Below are positions 28,865-37,582 of a DNA stretch of 37,582 nucleotides, in pieces; within the stretch, counting starts at the first letter, position 1; the number at the start of each line of letters is the position of its first letter. The position numbers were made by a program, and so were the translations under genes. The stretch is taken from the NCBI GenBank assembly GCA_029257245.1, contig JARICH010000118.1:1-37582 (forward strand), in the 5' to 3' direction. A model generated the notes under the pieces. The model saw only the letters and a program-made list of their open reading frames with translations, was not told the DNA's origin and searched no databases. Source of the stretch: Atopostipes sp. Its GTDB lineage: Bacteria > Bacillota > Bacilli > Lactobacillales > Carnobacteriaceae_A.

Positions 28865-31528
28865 GTGAGTAAAAAGAAATTATTACTAATTGATGGTCAT
28901 AGTATTGCTTTTCGAGCTTTTTATGCATTGCATAGCCAATTAGAACGGATGAAGAGTTCGACTGGTCTACATACGAATGCATTATATGGTTTTCATAACA
29001 TGCTAGAAAATGTACTGACTAAGGAGGATCCGAGCCATGCCATGGTTGCTTTTGATGCAGGCTCCACCACATTCCGTCATGAGTTTTTCGATGACTATAA
29101 GGGCGGCAGAGATTCAATGCCTGCTGAACTATCCGAACAAATGCCTTATCTTAAAGAATTATTAGATGGTTTTGCTCTAAAATATTATGAATTAAATAAT
29201 TATGAAGCAGATGACATTATTGGAACTCTAGCAAAAGAGGCTGAAGCGGATGGATTTGATGTAGTTATTATCACAGGGGATAAAGACCTAACGCAACTCT
29301 CAACGGACCATATCCGAGTAGATTATACTGTAAAAGGAGTCAGTCAACTAGAAGGATATACGCCTGAAAAAGTAAAAGAATTAATGGGAGTTCATCCAAA
29401 TCAAATAGTCGATTATTTAGGTTTGTCAGGAGATCCATCTGACAACATACCTGGAGTAACTGGTGTTGGACATAAAACAGCTATTAAATTACTTGAAGAA
29501 TATGGAAGTATGGAAAAAGTATATGAAAATATTGATCAAATGAATAAATCAAAACGAAAAGAAAATTTGATTAATGAAAAGGAAATTGCCTTTTTAAGTA
29601 AAAAGTTAGCGCAAATTAATACAGACTCACCAATTGATGTCACAGTAGCTGACACAGTCTATCCCGGAAAAGATATTGAAAAATTGATTGAGTTTTATAA
29701 GGAAATGGATTTTAATTCTCATCTGGAAAAATTAGATACTGGGGCTTATATGGATTATTTAGGTGAGCAACCTGGAGGCAAAGAATTAGATTTCGAATTT
29801 GTTAAAGAGATTAAAGAAGAGATGTTTGCTGATAAGACTTCCTTCTACCTAGAAATGTTAGATGAAAATTATCATCAAGCAGATATTCATGCGGTTGCTT
29901 GGGGAACTGACGAAAAAGTCTATTTGACAACTATCGAACATGCTTTGCAATCCGAAGCTTTTAAAAACTATATTCAAGATGAAAAAAAAGATAAAATAAC
30001 CTATGATTTAAAAGCTTTTTATGTTGCTTTACTCAGAGAAGATTTAGAATTAAAAGGAGTATCTTTTGATTTAGTGTTATCTTCTTACTTATTAACAGCC
30101 GAAGATACGAGTAGTGGAGATTTAGCTGATATCTCTGAAAAGCATGGCTACAGCGGAGTATTACCAGATGAAGCAGTATATGGTAAAGGGAAAAGTAAAG
30201 GTCTCCCTAAAGATAGAGAGCTTATGTACGAACATATTGCTAGCAAGGTAGATGCTCTGTTTGTAATGGAAGAAAAAATTCAAGAAGAGCTAAAAGAAAA
30301 TGAACAGGAAGACTTACTATATGAAATTGAAATGCCATTAGCTTATATTTTAGGGGATATGGAGATTGATGGAATTAAAGTTGATATTAATCAGCTAGAA
30401 AAGTTACAAGCAGAATTCAAAGAGATATTAACAGGAATAGAAAACAAAATTTATGGTTTTGCTGGCGAAGAATTTAATATTAATTCTCCAAAACAAATGA
30501 GCGAGATTTTGTTTGATAAAATGGGTTATACACCTATAAGAAAAACTAAAACGGGTTACTCGACGGCACAAGATGTTTTAGAGAAACTTAAAGATGAAGC
30601 ACCAATCGTCGAGTTTATTTTAAGATACCGTCAAATTGCGAAAATTCAATCTACTTATGTGGATGGTTTATTAAAGGTAATCGATCCTGAAACGGGCTTG
30701 GTTCATACACGCTACCAGCAAACAGTTGCTAGAACCGGTCGTTTGAGCTCAGTCGATCCCAACTTACAAAATATTCCTATTCGTTTGGAAGAGGGACGAA
30801 AAGTACGAAAAGCTTTTGTTGCAAGACAAGAAGACTGGAAACTATACAGTGCTGACTATTCTCAAATTGAATTACGAATTTTGGCACATATATCGCAAGA
30901 TGAGCATTTAGTCGAAATTTTCCAAGGAGATGAAGATGTACACTCGACAACTGCCGTTCGAATTTTTGGCCTAGAAGATATTAGTGAAGTTACACCAAAT
31001 ATGCGACGAGATGCAAAGGCAGTAAACTTTGGTGTTGTCTATGGAATTAGTGATTACGGCTTATCACAGAACTTAGATATTAGTCGTGTGGAAGCAAAAG
31101 AATATATCGATAAGTATTTTGAGCGTTTCCCAGGCGTTCAAGATTATATCGATGAGATTATTCGAGAAGCAAAAGAAAAAGGCTATGTAGAGACTATCTT
31201 CCATCGACGTCGTTATTTACCAGATATTAATTCGCGAAACTTTAATGTCCGCTCATTTGCAGAACGTACGGCAATGAATACTCCAATTCAAGGGAGCGCA
31301 GCCGATATTATAAAGGTAGCGATGATCAAAGTAGCTAAAAGACTTAAAGAAGAAGGACTCGAAGCAAATATGTTATTGCAAGTCCATGATGAACTAGTTT
31401 TTGAAGCACCAGCGGAAGAATTAGCAGCTCTAGAAAAACTAGTCGTTGAAACAATGGAAGAAGCCATCGATTTAGCTATTCCATTAAAAGTAGATGGTGG
31501 GTCTGGAGATAGTTGGTACGACTTATAA
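28865..31528 (+). CDS. polA: DNA polymerase I (GTG start)
   Basis: 5' nuclease domain LLLIDGHSIAFRAFYAL; polymerase motifs ARTGRLSSVDPNLQNIPIR, DYSQIELRILAHIS, RDAKAVNFGVVYGIS, LLQVHDELVFE. Confidence 0.98.
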   Translation: MSKKKLLLIDGHSIAFRAFYALHSQLERMKSSTGLHTNALYGFHNMLENVLTKEDPSHAMVAFDAGSTTFRHEFFDDYKGGRDSMPAELSEQMPYLKELLDGFALKYYELNNYEADDIIGTLAKEAEADGFDVVIITGDKDLTQLSTDHIRVDYTVKGVSQLEGYTPEKVKELMGVHPNQIVDYLGLSGDPSDNIPGVTGVGHKTAIKLLEEYGSMEKVYENIDQMNKSKRKENLINEKEIAFLSKKLAQINTDSPIDVTVADTVYPGKDIEKLIEFYKEMDFNSHLEKLDTGAYMDYLGEQPGGKELDFEFVKEIKEEMFADKTSFYLEMLDENYHQADIHAVAWGTDEKVYLTTIEHALQSEAFKNYIQDEKKDKITYDLKAFYVALLREDLELKGVSFDLVLSSYLLTAEDTSSGDLADISEKHGYSGVLPDEAVYGKGKSKGLPKDRELMYEHIASKVDALFVMEEKIQEELKENEQEDLLYEIEMPLAYILGDMEIDGIKVDINQLEKLQAEFKEILTGIENKIYGFAGEEFNINSPKQMSEILFDKMGYTPIRKTKTGYSTAQDVLEKLKDEAPIVEFILRYRQIAKIQSTYVDGLLKVIDPETGLVHTRYQQTVARTGRLSSVDPNLQNIPIRLEEGRKVRKAFVARQEDWKLYSADYSQIELRILAHISQDEHLVEIFQGDEDVHSTTAVRIFGLEDISEVTPNMRRDAKAVNFGVVYGISDYGLSQNLDISRVEAKEYIDKYFERFPGVQDYIDEIIREAKEKGYVETIFHRRRYLPDINSRNFNVRSFAERTAMNTPIQGSAADIIKVAMIKVAKRLKEEGLEANMLLQVHDELVFEAPAEELAALEKLVVETMEEAIDLAIPLKVDGGSGDSWYDL

Positions 31529-31560
31529 AATAAAAAGAAATTAAACGGAGATGAAATGAA

Positions 31561-32406
31561 TTGCCTGAATTACCAGAAGTTGAAAGTGTCCGAGAAGGTT
31601 TAAGCCAGATGATTCTTGGTGAGAAGATCGCAAGTGTTGAAGTAGGCTGGGATAATATCATTGAATCCCCAGCAGTACCAATTTTTAAAAAGAGATTAGA
31701 AGGTCAAGTTATTGAAGACGTTAAACGACGCGGGAAGTTCTTACTATTTTATTTGACGAAGGATGTCTTAATTTCTCATCTAAGAATGGAAGGAAAATAT
31801 CAATTTCTCCTTCCAAGCTATGGTGAAGAAGATGCAACAGAAAATAAACATACCCATGTAATTTTCTACATGGAAAGTGGCTACCAATTGCGTTATTTAG
31901 ATGTACGAAAGTTCGGGCGAATGAGTTTAGTTGAAAAAGGAAAAGAGTTTGACCATAAATCTTTAGCTAAACTTGGACCCGAACCGATTGCTGAAGAATT
32001 TAAATTAGAGCCAATGCGGCAGTTTTTAACTCGGCGAACGAAAGCAATCAAAGGAGTTCTTTTAGATCAGGAAATTGTCGTTGGCATTGGTAATATTTAT
32101 GCAGATGAAATTTTATTTCGAACAAAAATTCATCCAGAACAATCCGCAAAAACATTAACTGAACAAGAAGAAAAAAATCTTCATGAATCAATTATCACTG
32201 TCTTAGCTGAAGCAGTTGAAAAAGGTGGAACAACTATTCGTTCCTATGAAAATGCTTTTGGAGAAAATGGTAATTATCAAGACGAGCTAAAAGTATATGG
32301 AAAAGAAGGGTCAGCATGTGCACAGTGTGGAACAAAGATTGAAAAAATAAAAGTAGCAGGTCGGGGAACCCATTATTGTCCGAACTGTCAAGTGCTGAAA
32401 GGATAA
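31561..32406 (+). CDS. mutM: Formamidopyrimidine-DNA glycosylase (TTG start)
   Basis: (M)PELPEVESVREGL; zinc finger CAQCGTKIEKIKVAGRGTHYCPNCQ; GIGNIYADEILF. Confidence 0.97.
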   Translation: MPELPEVESVREGLSQMILGEKIASVEVGWDNIIESPAVPIFKKRLEGQVIEDVKRRGKFLLFYLTKDVLISHLRMEGKYQFLLPSYGEEDATENKHTHVIFYMESGYQLRYLDVRKFGRMSLVEKGKEFDHKSLAKLGPEPIAEEFKLEPMRQFLTRRTKAIKGVLLDQEIVVGIGNIYADEILFRTKIHPEQSAKTLTEQEEKNLHESIITVLAEAVEKGGTTIRSYENAFGENGNYQDELKVYGKEGSACAQCGTKIEKIKVAGRGTHYCPNCQVLKG

Positions 32407-32411
32407 ATAAA

Positions 32412-33032
32412 ATGGCTGAAATACTAGGTTTGACAGGTGGAATTGCGAGCGGGAAGACGACAGTCAGCAAATATTTTAAAAAATTGAAGATTGATGTCAT
32501 TGATGCCGATAAGATTGCTCATGAAATCATGGAAGCGGGACAACCGGTAGTTGATGAGATAGTCGCTTATTTTGGTGAAGAAGTCCTTTTAGAAAATGGA
32601 GAAATCAATCGAGAGCGTTTAGGGAAAATTGTCTTTGAATCTGATGAGAAAAGAGAAAAGTTAAATCAAATCGTCCAAAAAAAGATACGAAAGAAAATCA
32701 AGCAAGAACGAGATAAGTTATTAGGTAAACAGTTAATAGTGCTTGATATCCCATTACTTTATGAACAATCTTACGAGGATTTAGTCGACCAAGTAATGGT
32801 TGTCTCTGTTAGAGAAACTATTCAAAAGAAACGATTGATGGATCGAAATTCGCAATTAACAGAAGAAGACGCCATGAATCGTATTGAGTCACAGATGTCT
32901 CTAGAAAAAAAGACAAAAAAAGCGGATATCGTAATCGATAATAACGGAACGATTGAGAATACAATGAAACAAGTAAGGCTTTGGCTAAATGAATCGGGTT
33001 TCTCATCCCTCTTAACAGAAAATAATCACTAA
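32412..33032 (+). CDS. coaE: Dephospho-CoA kinase
   Basis: ILGLTGGIASGKTTVSKYF, DADKIAHEIMEAG, VLDIPLLYE. Confidence 0.96.
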   Translation: MAEILGLTGGIASGKTTVSKYFKKLKIDVIDADKIAHEIMEAGQPVVDEIVAYFGEEVLLENGEINRERLGKIVFESDEKREKLNQIVQKKIRKKIKQERDKLLGKQLIVLDIPLLYEQSYEDLVDQVMVVSVRETIQKKRLMDRNSQLTEEDAMNRIESQMSLEKKTKKADIVIDNNGTIENTMKQVRLWLNESGFSSLLTENNH

Positions 33033-33085
33033 TAATTATTCATGTGGTATAATCAAAAGTAAGAATAAGTAAAGGACTGATAATC

Positions 33086-33586
33086 GTGAAATGTCCACGA
33101 TGTTTTCATAATGGAAGTCGAGTGATTGATAGTCGTCCTTCAGACGATGGTTTGAATATAAGACGTCGACGAGAATGTGAAAGTTGCCAAAATAGATTCA
33201 CGACTTTCGAACGAATTGAAGAAAGACCACTATTAGTCGTTAAGAAAAATAAAGACCGAGAAGAATTCGACCGATCAAAAATTTTACGAGGACTTCATCG
33301 AGCTTTTGAAAAACGTCCTTTTTCCGCAAAAGAGCAAGAGGAAATTGCTCAACGAATCGAAAGTCGAATTCGGGAAGACGGAAAAAGAGAGATTGAATCA
33401 GAAGAGATTGGCGAGTACGTAATGGAAGAATTAATTCATCTAGATGATGTTGCCTATATTCGATTTGCGAGTGTTTATCGTCAGTTCCATGATATCGATG
33501 TTTTTATGGAAGAGATGAGAAATATTGAAGGAAAAAGAGGCCCTCAGAAAAAAGAAAGCGATCAAAAGAAAAAGCAAGACGAATAA
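33086..33586 (+). CDS. nrdR: Transcriptional repressor NrdR (GTG start)
   Basis: [45 protein letters not shown] zinc ribbon plus ATP-cone. Confidence 0.98.
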   Translation: MKCPRCFHNGSRVIDSRPSDDGLNIRRRRECESCQNRFTTFERIEERPLLVVKKNKDREEFDRSKILRGLHRAFEKRPFSAKEQEEIAQRIESRIREDGKREIESEEIGEYVMEELIHLDDVAYIRFASVYRQFHDIDVFMEEMRNIEGKRGPQKKESDQKKKQDE

Positions 33587-33608
33587 ATAAAAGGAGAGGT
33601 GTGCATAC

Positions 33609-35057
33609 ATGTCAAATTACCCTTGGCAAGCAATTGATCCAAAAGATTTCATCTCTATCGAAAGTCAACATAACTTAACCATGCAAGATGTGCGCATCTT
33701 AACTAAATTATACAAGCCAATTATCGGGGGAGATGCTTACTCGTTTTATCAGAGTCTCTTCTCTGAATTGGATTTTAGAGCTCAAAAAAGAGTGGTCAGT
33801 GTCTCTAAACTGTTGACTAAATTGAACATAGGAATTCGCGATTTTTATCATGCGAGAATTCGCTTAGAAGGTTTAGGTCTGCTTGAACATTATCGTTCTA
33901 AATCGAAAGAGAATGACTACATTTATAGTTTGAAAAAGCCATTGTCAACCAGAGAGTTTTTAGGAGACAGTTTGCTGCAAGCATTATTGATGGAGCAGAT
34001 TGGTCAAACAAACTTTCAAGAAGAAGTGAACGATTTAGTGGCTAAATTTCAGACCAAAGAAAATTATGAAGATTTGACTCGCTCATTTACTGATGTTTAC
34101 CATTTTGATTTGGAGAAATCAGAAGTTCGTGAGAATAAGGATTGGATTCAATCTGAAAAAGAAGATCCAATAAAACCAGTGAAAACTATTGAAAACATTG
34201 ACAGTTTCGATTATTCATTTTTTAAGCAAGGGTTGAACAAGCATTTTGTTCGACAAGATAGCTTAACCAAAGAGATTAAAGAATTGATTTATACTTATCA
34301 TATTATTTATGGAATCGATGAGTTGGCTATGCAAAATATTATTTTAGAAAGTGCTGATGTAGAATCGGGTAAGGTTGAGGGAAAAAAACTGACCCACACG
34401 GTTCAACGAATGTACTTAAATAAACAGAAAATAAGAAAGACTGCTCAGATGAAAGACAATGAATTAAATCCGTTAACAGCAAAGCTTGATCAATCAGAGG
34501 AAAATAATTTGACTAAAGAGGGCTTTACTCCTTCGGAAATCTCCGTTATTCATCATGCAAAAAATACCCCTCCTGGGAGGTACTTAAAATCGATTAAAGA
34601 TCAGCGAAATGGTTTTGTCACTTCGAATGAGACTTGGTTGTTGAAAGAGTTAGTAGAACAATCTCCACTCAGCAAAGAAGTGATTAATATTTTATTGCAT
34701 TATATTTTGGTTATTCAAAAAGCAGTGGTGTTGGATAAGAATTATGCAACCAAAATTGCGAATGATTGGGCGCAAAGCGATGTGAAAACAGCAGAAGATG
34801 CAGTCGTTAAGCTACGAAATATGTTTAATGAATCGAGAGAAAGAGGAAAGAATCCGCAATCTTCTAATCGAAAAACATCTTACCGTAGTAATTATCGCAG
34901 AAAAGCCAAAAAAGAGACTTTACCCGATTGGGCAAAAGAACAGGGTAAAAAAGAAAGTGAAGCAGAAAACCAGTTAGTGTCTTCCCAAGAAGAAGATACT
35001 TTAAAAATAAGGTTGGATCGAATTCGAAAACAACGAGAACTGAAGGAGGATAGCTGA
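33609..35057 (+). CDS. dnaB: Replication initiation / membrane attachment protein DnaB (Firmicutes type)
   Basis: Position nrdR-dnaB-dnaI-thrS; MSNYPWQAIDPKDFISIESQHNLTMQDVRILTKLYKPIIGGDAYSFYQSLFSEL. Confidence 0.93.
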   Translation: MSNYPWQAIDPKDFISIESQHNLTMQDVRILTKLYKPIIGGDAYSFYQSLFSELDFRAQKRVVSVSKLLTKLNIGIRDFYHARIRLEGLGLLEHYRSKSKENDYIYSLKKPLSTREFLGDSLLQALLMEQIGQTNFQEEVNDLVAKFQTKENYEDLTRSFTDVYHFDLEKSEVRENKDWIQSEKEDPIKPVKTIENIDSFDYSFFKQGLNKHFVRQDSLTKEIKELIYTYHIIYGIDELAMQNIILESADVESGKVEGKKLTHTVQRMYLNKQKIRKTAQMKDNELNPLTAKLDQSEENNLTKEGFTPSEISVIHHAKNTPPGRYLKSIKDQRNGFVTSNETWLLKELVEQSPLSKEVINILLHYILVIQKAVVLDKNYATKIANDWAQSDVKTAEDAVVKLRNMFNESRERGKNPQSSNRKTSYRSNYRRKAKKETLPDWAKEQGKKESEAENQLVSSQEEDTLKIRLDRIRKQRELKEDS

Positions 35058-35989
35058 TGGAGAGTATTGGGGATTATCTAAGGAAAATGAAGGACTCAGG
35101 AGAAACGATTAATACCTATCACAAAATAATAGGTGAGGTTCTTCAAGACAAAGATGTCATTCAATTTATTCAAGAAAACAAGGAATATTTAACAGAAGAT
35201 TCAATAGAACGAAGTGCTGCGAATTTATACGAATTTGTTGTCGAAAAAGATAAAGCTCGTAAAGGAGAAGGACAGCTGTTAGATGGTTATTATCCAAAAT
35301 TGGTTTTGAACAATAAAAAAATTGAAGTCAGTTATGTTCCAACCAATGAATTCTTGCAAAAAAGAGCTCAAAAAGAATTAAAAGAACGAATTAATTCTGT
35401 TTATATGCCGAAAGACATAAAAGAAGCTACTTTTGATCAGTTTGAAATAACTCATGGACGGAGAACAGCATTAGAGCGAGCGATTAAGTTTGTTGAAGAT
35501 TATATCCAAGGACCAGAAAAATTTCATAAAGGACTTTATTTACATGGTGCTTTTGGTGTAGGAAAGACTTATTTGTTGGGGGCCATTGCTCATGAGCTAT
35601 CGACCTTTGGTTATCCTTCGACTCTCGTTCATTATCCGACTTTTGCGACAGAAATGCGTAGTTCAGTTGGAAAACAAACAACCGGCGTAAAATTAGATGC
35701 TTACAAAAACACGCCTATCCTAATGCTAGATGATATAGGTGCAGAGTATCCGACTTCTTGGATTCGAGATGATGTACTAGGAGTTATTTTACAGTTCCGT
35801 ATGCAAAATGAATTACCCACTTTTTTTAGTTCAAACTTTGATATGAATCAGCTTGAAAATGAACATCTTCGGTTCAATCAAAACGGCGATGATGAGTTAT
35901 TAAAAGCCAAGAGAATCTTAGAACGGATTCGTTTCCTTACCGATGAAACGGAAGTAACAGGTAAAAATCGTCGAAATGAACTTAATTAA
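35057..35989 (+). CDS. dnaI: Primosomal protein / helicase loader DnaI
   Basis: LHGAFGVGKTYLLGAIAHEL, PILMLDDIGAEYPTSWIRDDVLGVILQFRM. Start overlaps the dnaB stop (TGATG). Confidence 0.95.
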   Translation: MESIGDYLRKMKDSGETINTYHKIIGEVLQDKDVIQFIQENKEYLTEDSIERSAANLYEFVVEKDKARKGEGQLLDGYYPKLVLNNKKIEVSYVPTNEFLQKRAQKELKERINSVYMPKDIKEATFDQFEITHGRRTALERAIKFVEDYIQGPEKFHKGLYLHGAFGVGKTYLLGAIAHELSTFGYPSTLVHYPTFATEMRSSVGKQTTGVKLDAYKNTPILMLDDIGAEYPTSWIRDDVLGVILQFRMQNELPTFFSSNFDMNQLENEHLRFNQNGDDELLKAKRILERIRFLTDETEVTGKNRRNELN

Positions 35990-36001
35990 CTAACAAAGGG
36001 A

Positions 36002-36030
36002 TTGAAAGCAAGCTAAAGAAGTGGTATCTT
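36002..36030 (+). promoter_or_regulatory. Putative sigma-A promoter for thrS
   Basis: TTGAAA-N17-TATCTT immediately upstream of the T-box leader. Confidence 0.5.
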
Positions 36031-36049
36031 ATTAGTTGAATAGAATATA

Positions 36050-36296
36050 TAAATCATTGAGGAAGACAACTTTGAAGAACTTTGTTTGACAGGGAGGAAA
36101 ACCGCGATTGAAAGTTTTCTCAGACGATTCTTTATTGACCACTTTCGAGAGTTGATTAATAAAATCAACCGCTACTTGGCGTTAACAAGAATTGAGAGTA
36201 AGAATTAGATGATTCTTACTAAAATTGGGTGGAACCACGTACTTTTGACGTCCCATTAGACCGCTTATTTTTAAGCGACTCTAATGGGATTTTTTA
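36050..36296 (+). promoter_or_regulatory. T-box riboswitch leader of thrS (transcription-termination type), likely ACC Thr specifier
   Basis: T-box core TGGGTGGAACCACG at 36226-36239; Stem I distal pattern AGGGAGGAAAACCGCGATTGAAAGTTTTC; candidate specifier ACC at 36138-36140 in TTGACCACTTTCGAGAG; hairpin AGTAAGAAT/ATTCTTACT; terminator CCCATTAGA..GCTT/AAGC..TCTAATGGG-ATTTTTT at ~36251-36296. Confidence 0.93.
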
Positions 36297-36346
36297 ATAA
36301 ATAAAATTAACGATATATTATGCAAACGAAAGGGAGCTGATTTAAA

Positions 36347-37582
36347 ATGAAAAATATTATGATTACCTTACCAGATGGAACTGAAAGAGAGTTTCCAAAG
36401 AACACAACTGCTAAAGACGTTGCCGGATCAATTGCAAAATCACTTGAGAAAAAAGGAATTGCAGCAAAATGGAATGGGGAGAAGATTGATTATACCCGTC
36501 CATTAACTGAAGATGGAAAATTGGAAATTATTACGGAGGATGACGAAGAAGGATTAGAAGTTTTACGTCATTCGGCTGCTCATATTATGGCCCAAGCAAT
36601 TAAACGCCTGCATCCAGATGTTCATTTTGGTGTAGGTCCAACGATTGAAAATGGTTTTTATTATGATACGGATATGGAAGAACAATTGACAGAGGCTGAT
36701 TTACCAGCCATTGAAAAAGAAATGATGGAAATAGTAAAGTCAAACTATCCTTTTGAACGAAAAGAACTTTCAAGAGAAGAGGCTTTAGACTTATTTAAAG
36801 ATGATCCATATAAAGTGGAACTAATTAATGATTTACCTGAAGATGAAATTATTAGCGTCTATAGTCAGGGAGACTTTACGGATTTATGTCGTGGAGTTCA
36901 TATTCCAACAACCGGTCGCTTACAAGTCTTTAAACTATTATCTTTAGCAGGTGCTTACTGGCGAGGCGATTCTGATAATAAAATGATGCAAAGAGTCTAT
37001 GGTACTGCTTTCTTTAATAAAAAAGATTTGAAAAAACATTTGAAAATGCTAGAAGAAGCAAAAGAAAGAGATCACCGTAAATTAGGAAAAGAATTAGAAC
37101 TATTTATGATTAGCCAAGAAACAGGTTCAGGACTCCCATTTTGGTTACCAAATGGAGCAACTATTCGTCGAGTCATTGAACGATATATCGTTGATAAGGA
37201 AATTAGTTTAGGTTATGACCACGTCTATACTCCTGTTTTAGCGAAAACAGATTTGTATAAAACGTCAGGTCACTGGGATCACTACTATGAAGATATGTTC
37301 CCGGCAATGGATATGGGTGATGGCGAAGAATTAGTTTTACGCCCAATGAACTGTCCTCATCACATGCTTGTTTATAAAAACGATACGCACAGTTACCGAG
37401 AGTTACCAATTCGAAGTGCTGAATTAGGAATGATGCACCGTTATGAGAAATCAGGAGCTTTATCTGGTCTCCAACGCGTTCGAGAAATGACTTTAAATGA
37501 TGCACATGTTTTTGTTCGTCCTGATCAAATTAAAGAGGAGTTCAACCGTGTCGTGACATTGATGCTCGAAGTATATAAAGAG
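36347..37582 (+). CDS. thrS: Threonine--tRNA ligase, 3'-truncated by window edge
   Basis: [26 protein letters not shown] (TGS), [46 protein letters not shown]; open to the window end. Absent from the ORF track because no stop falls in the window. Confidence 0.97.
   Translation, partial: MKNIMITLPDGTEREFPKNTTAKDVAGSIAKSLEKKGIAAKWNGEKIDYTRPLTEDGKLEIITEDDEEGLEVLRHSAAHIMAQAIKRLHPDVHFGVGPTIENGFYYDTDMEEQLTEADLPAIEKEMMEIVKSNYPFERKELSREEALDLFKDDPYKVELINDLPEDEIISVYSQGDFTDLCRGVHIPTTGRLQVFKLLSLAGAYWRGDSDNKMMQRVYGTAFFNKKDLKKHLKMLEEAKERDHRKLGKELELFMISQETGSGLPFWLPNGATIRRVIERYIVDKEISLGYDHVYTPVLAKTDLYKTSGHWDHYYEDMFPAMDMGDGEELVLRPMNCPHHMLVYKNDTHSYRELPIRSAELGMMHRYEKSGALSGLQRVREMTLNDAHVFVRPDQIKEEFNRVVTLMLEVYKE

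Noticed and set aside
28713-28982. Minus-strand 89-aa ORF across the murC-polA gap
   Set aside because: Overlaps the murC terminator and polA 5' end; no SD or motifs.
37203-37505. Minus-strand 100-aa ORF at the window end
   Set aside because: Antisense to thrS, which is open across the region but was missing from the ORF track because its stop is outside the window.

Overview
Low-GC Firmicutes chromosome, most consistent with Lactobacillales and probably Carnobacteriaceae-like (an inference from gene order and protein style). The window is almost entirely core genome. Left to right: mutS (5'-truncated), mutL, msrB, ruvA, ruvB, tgt, yajC, a ComN-like small gene, dinB, a DHH phosphoesterase (nrnA-like), a class A PBP, yheA, yhaO, yhaN, yhaM, prsA; then on the minus strand a YtxH-like gene, hit and an HD hydrolase; then ecsA, ecsB, a ccrZ/ytmP-like kinase, a PepSY protein (-), an M42 aminopeptidase, ytpR, an orphan Lys-rich ORF, murC, polA, mutM, coaE, nrdR, dnaB, dnaI, a T-box leader and thrS (3'-truncated). 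I found no CRISPR array, rRNA, tRNA, transposase, phage or obvious defence island. I do not see a convincing undescribed multi-gene system. The observations most worth checking are: (1) an apparent AUU start codon with a near-perfect SD for the M42 aminopeptidase; (2) an orphan, Lys-rich, low-complexity protein in the position where B. subtilis carries the DNA translocase sftA/ytpS; (3) a cysteine-free YhaN with a transmembrane hairpin in the middle of its coiled coil, where Rad50/SbcC has a zinc hook; (4) a strong terminator lying inside the annotated 5' end of the dinB ORF.
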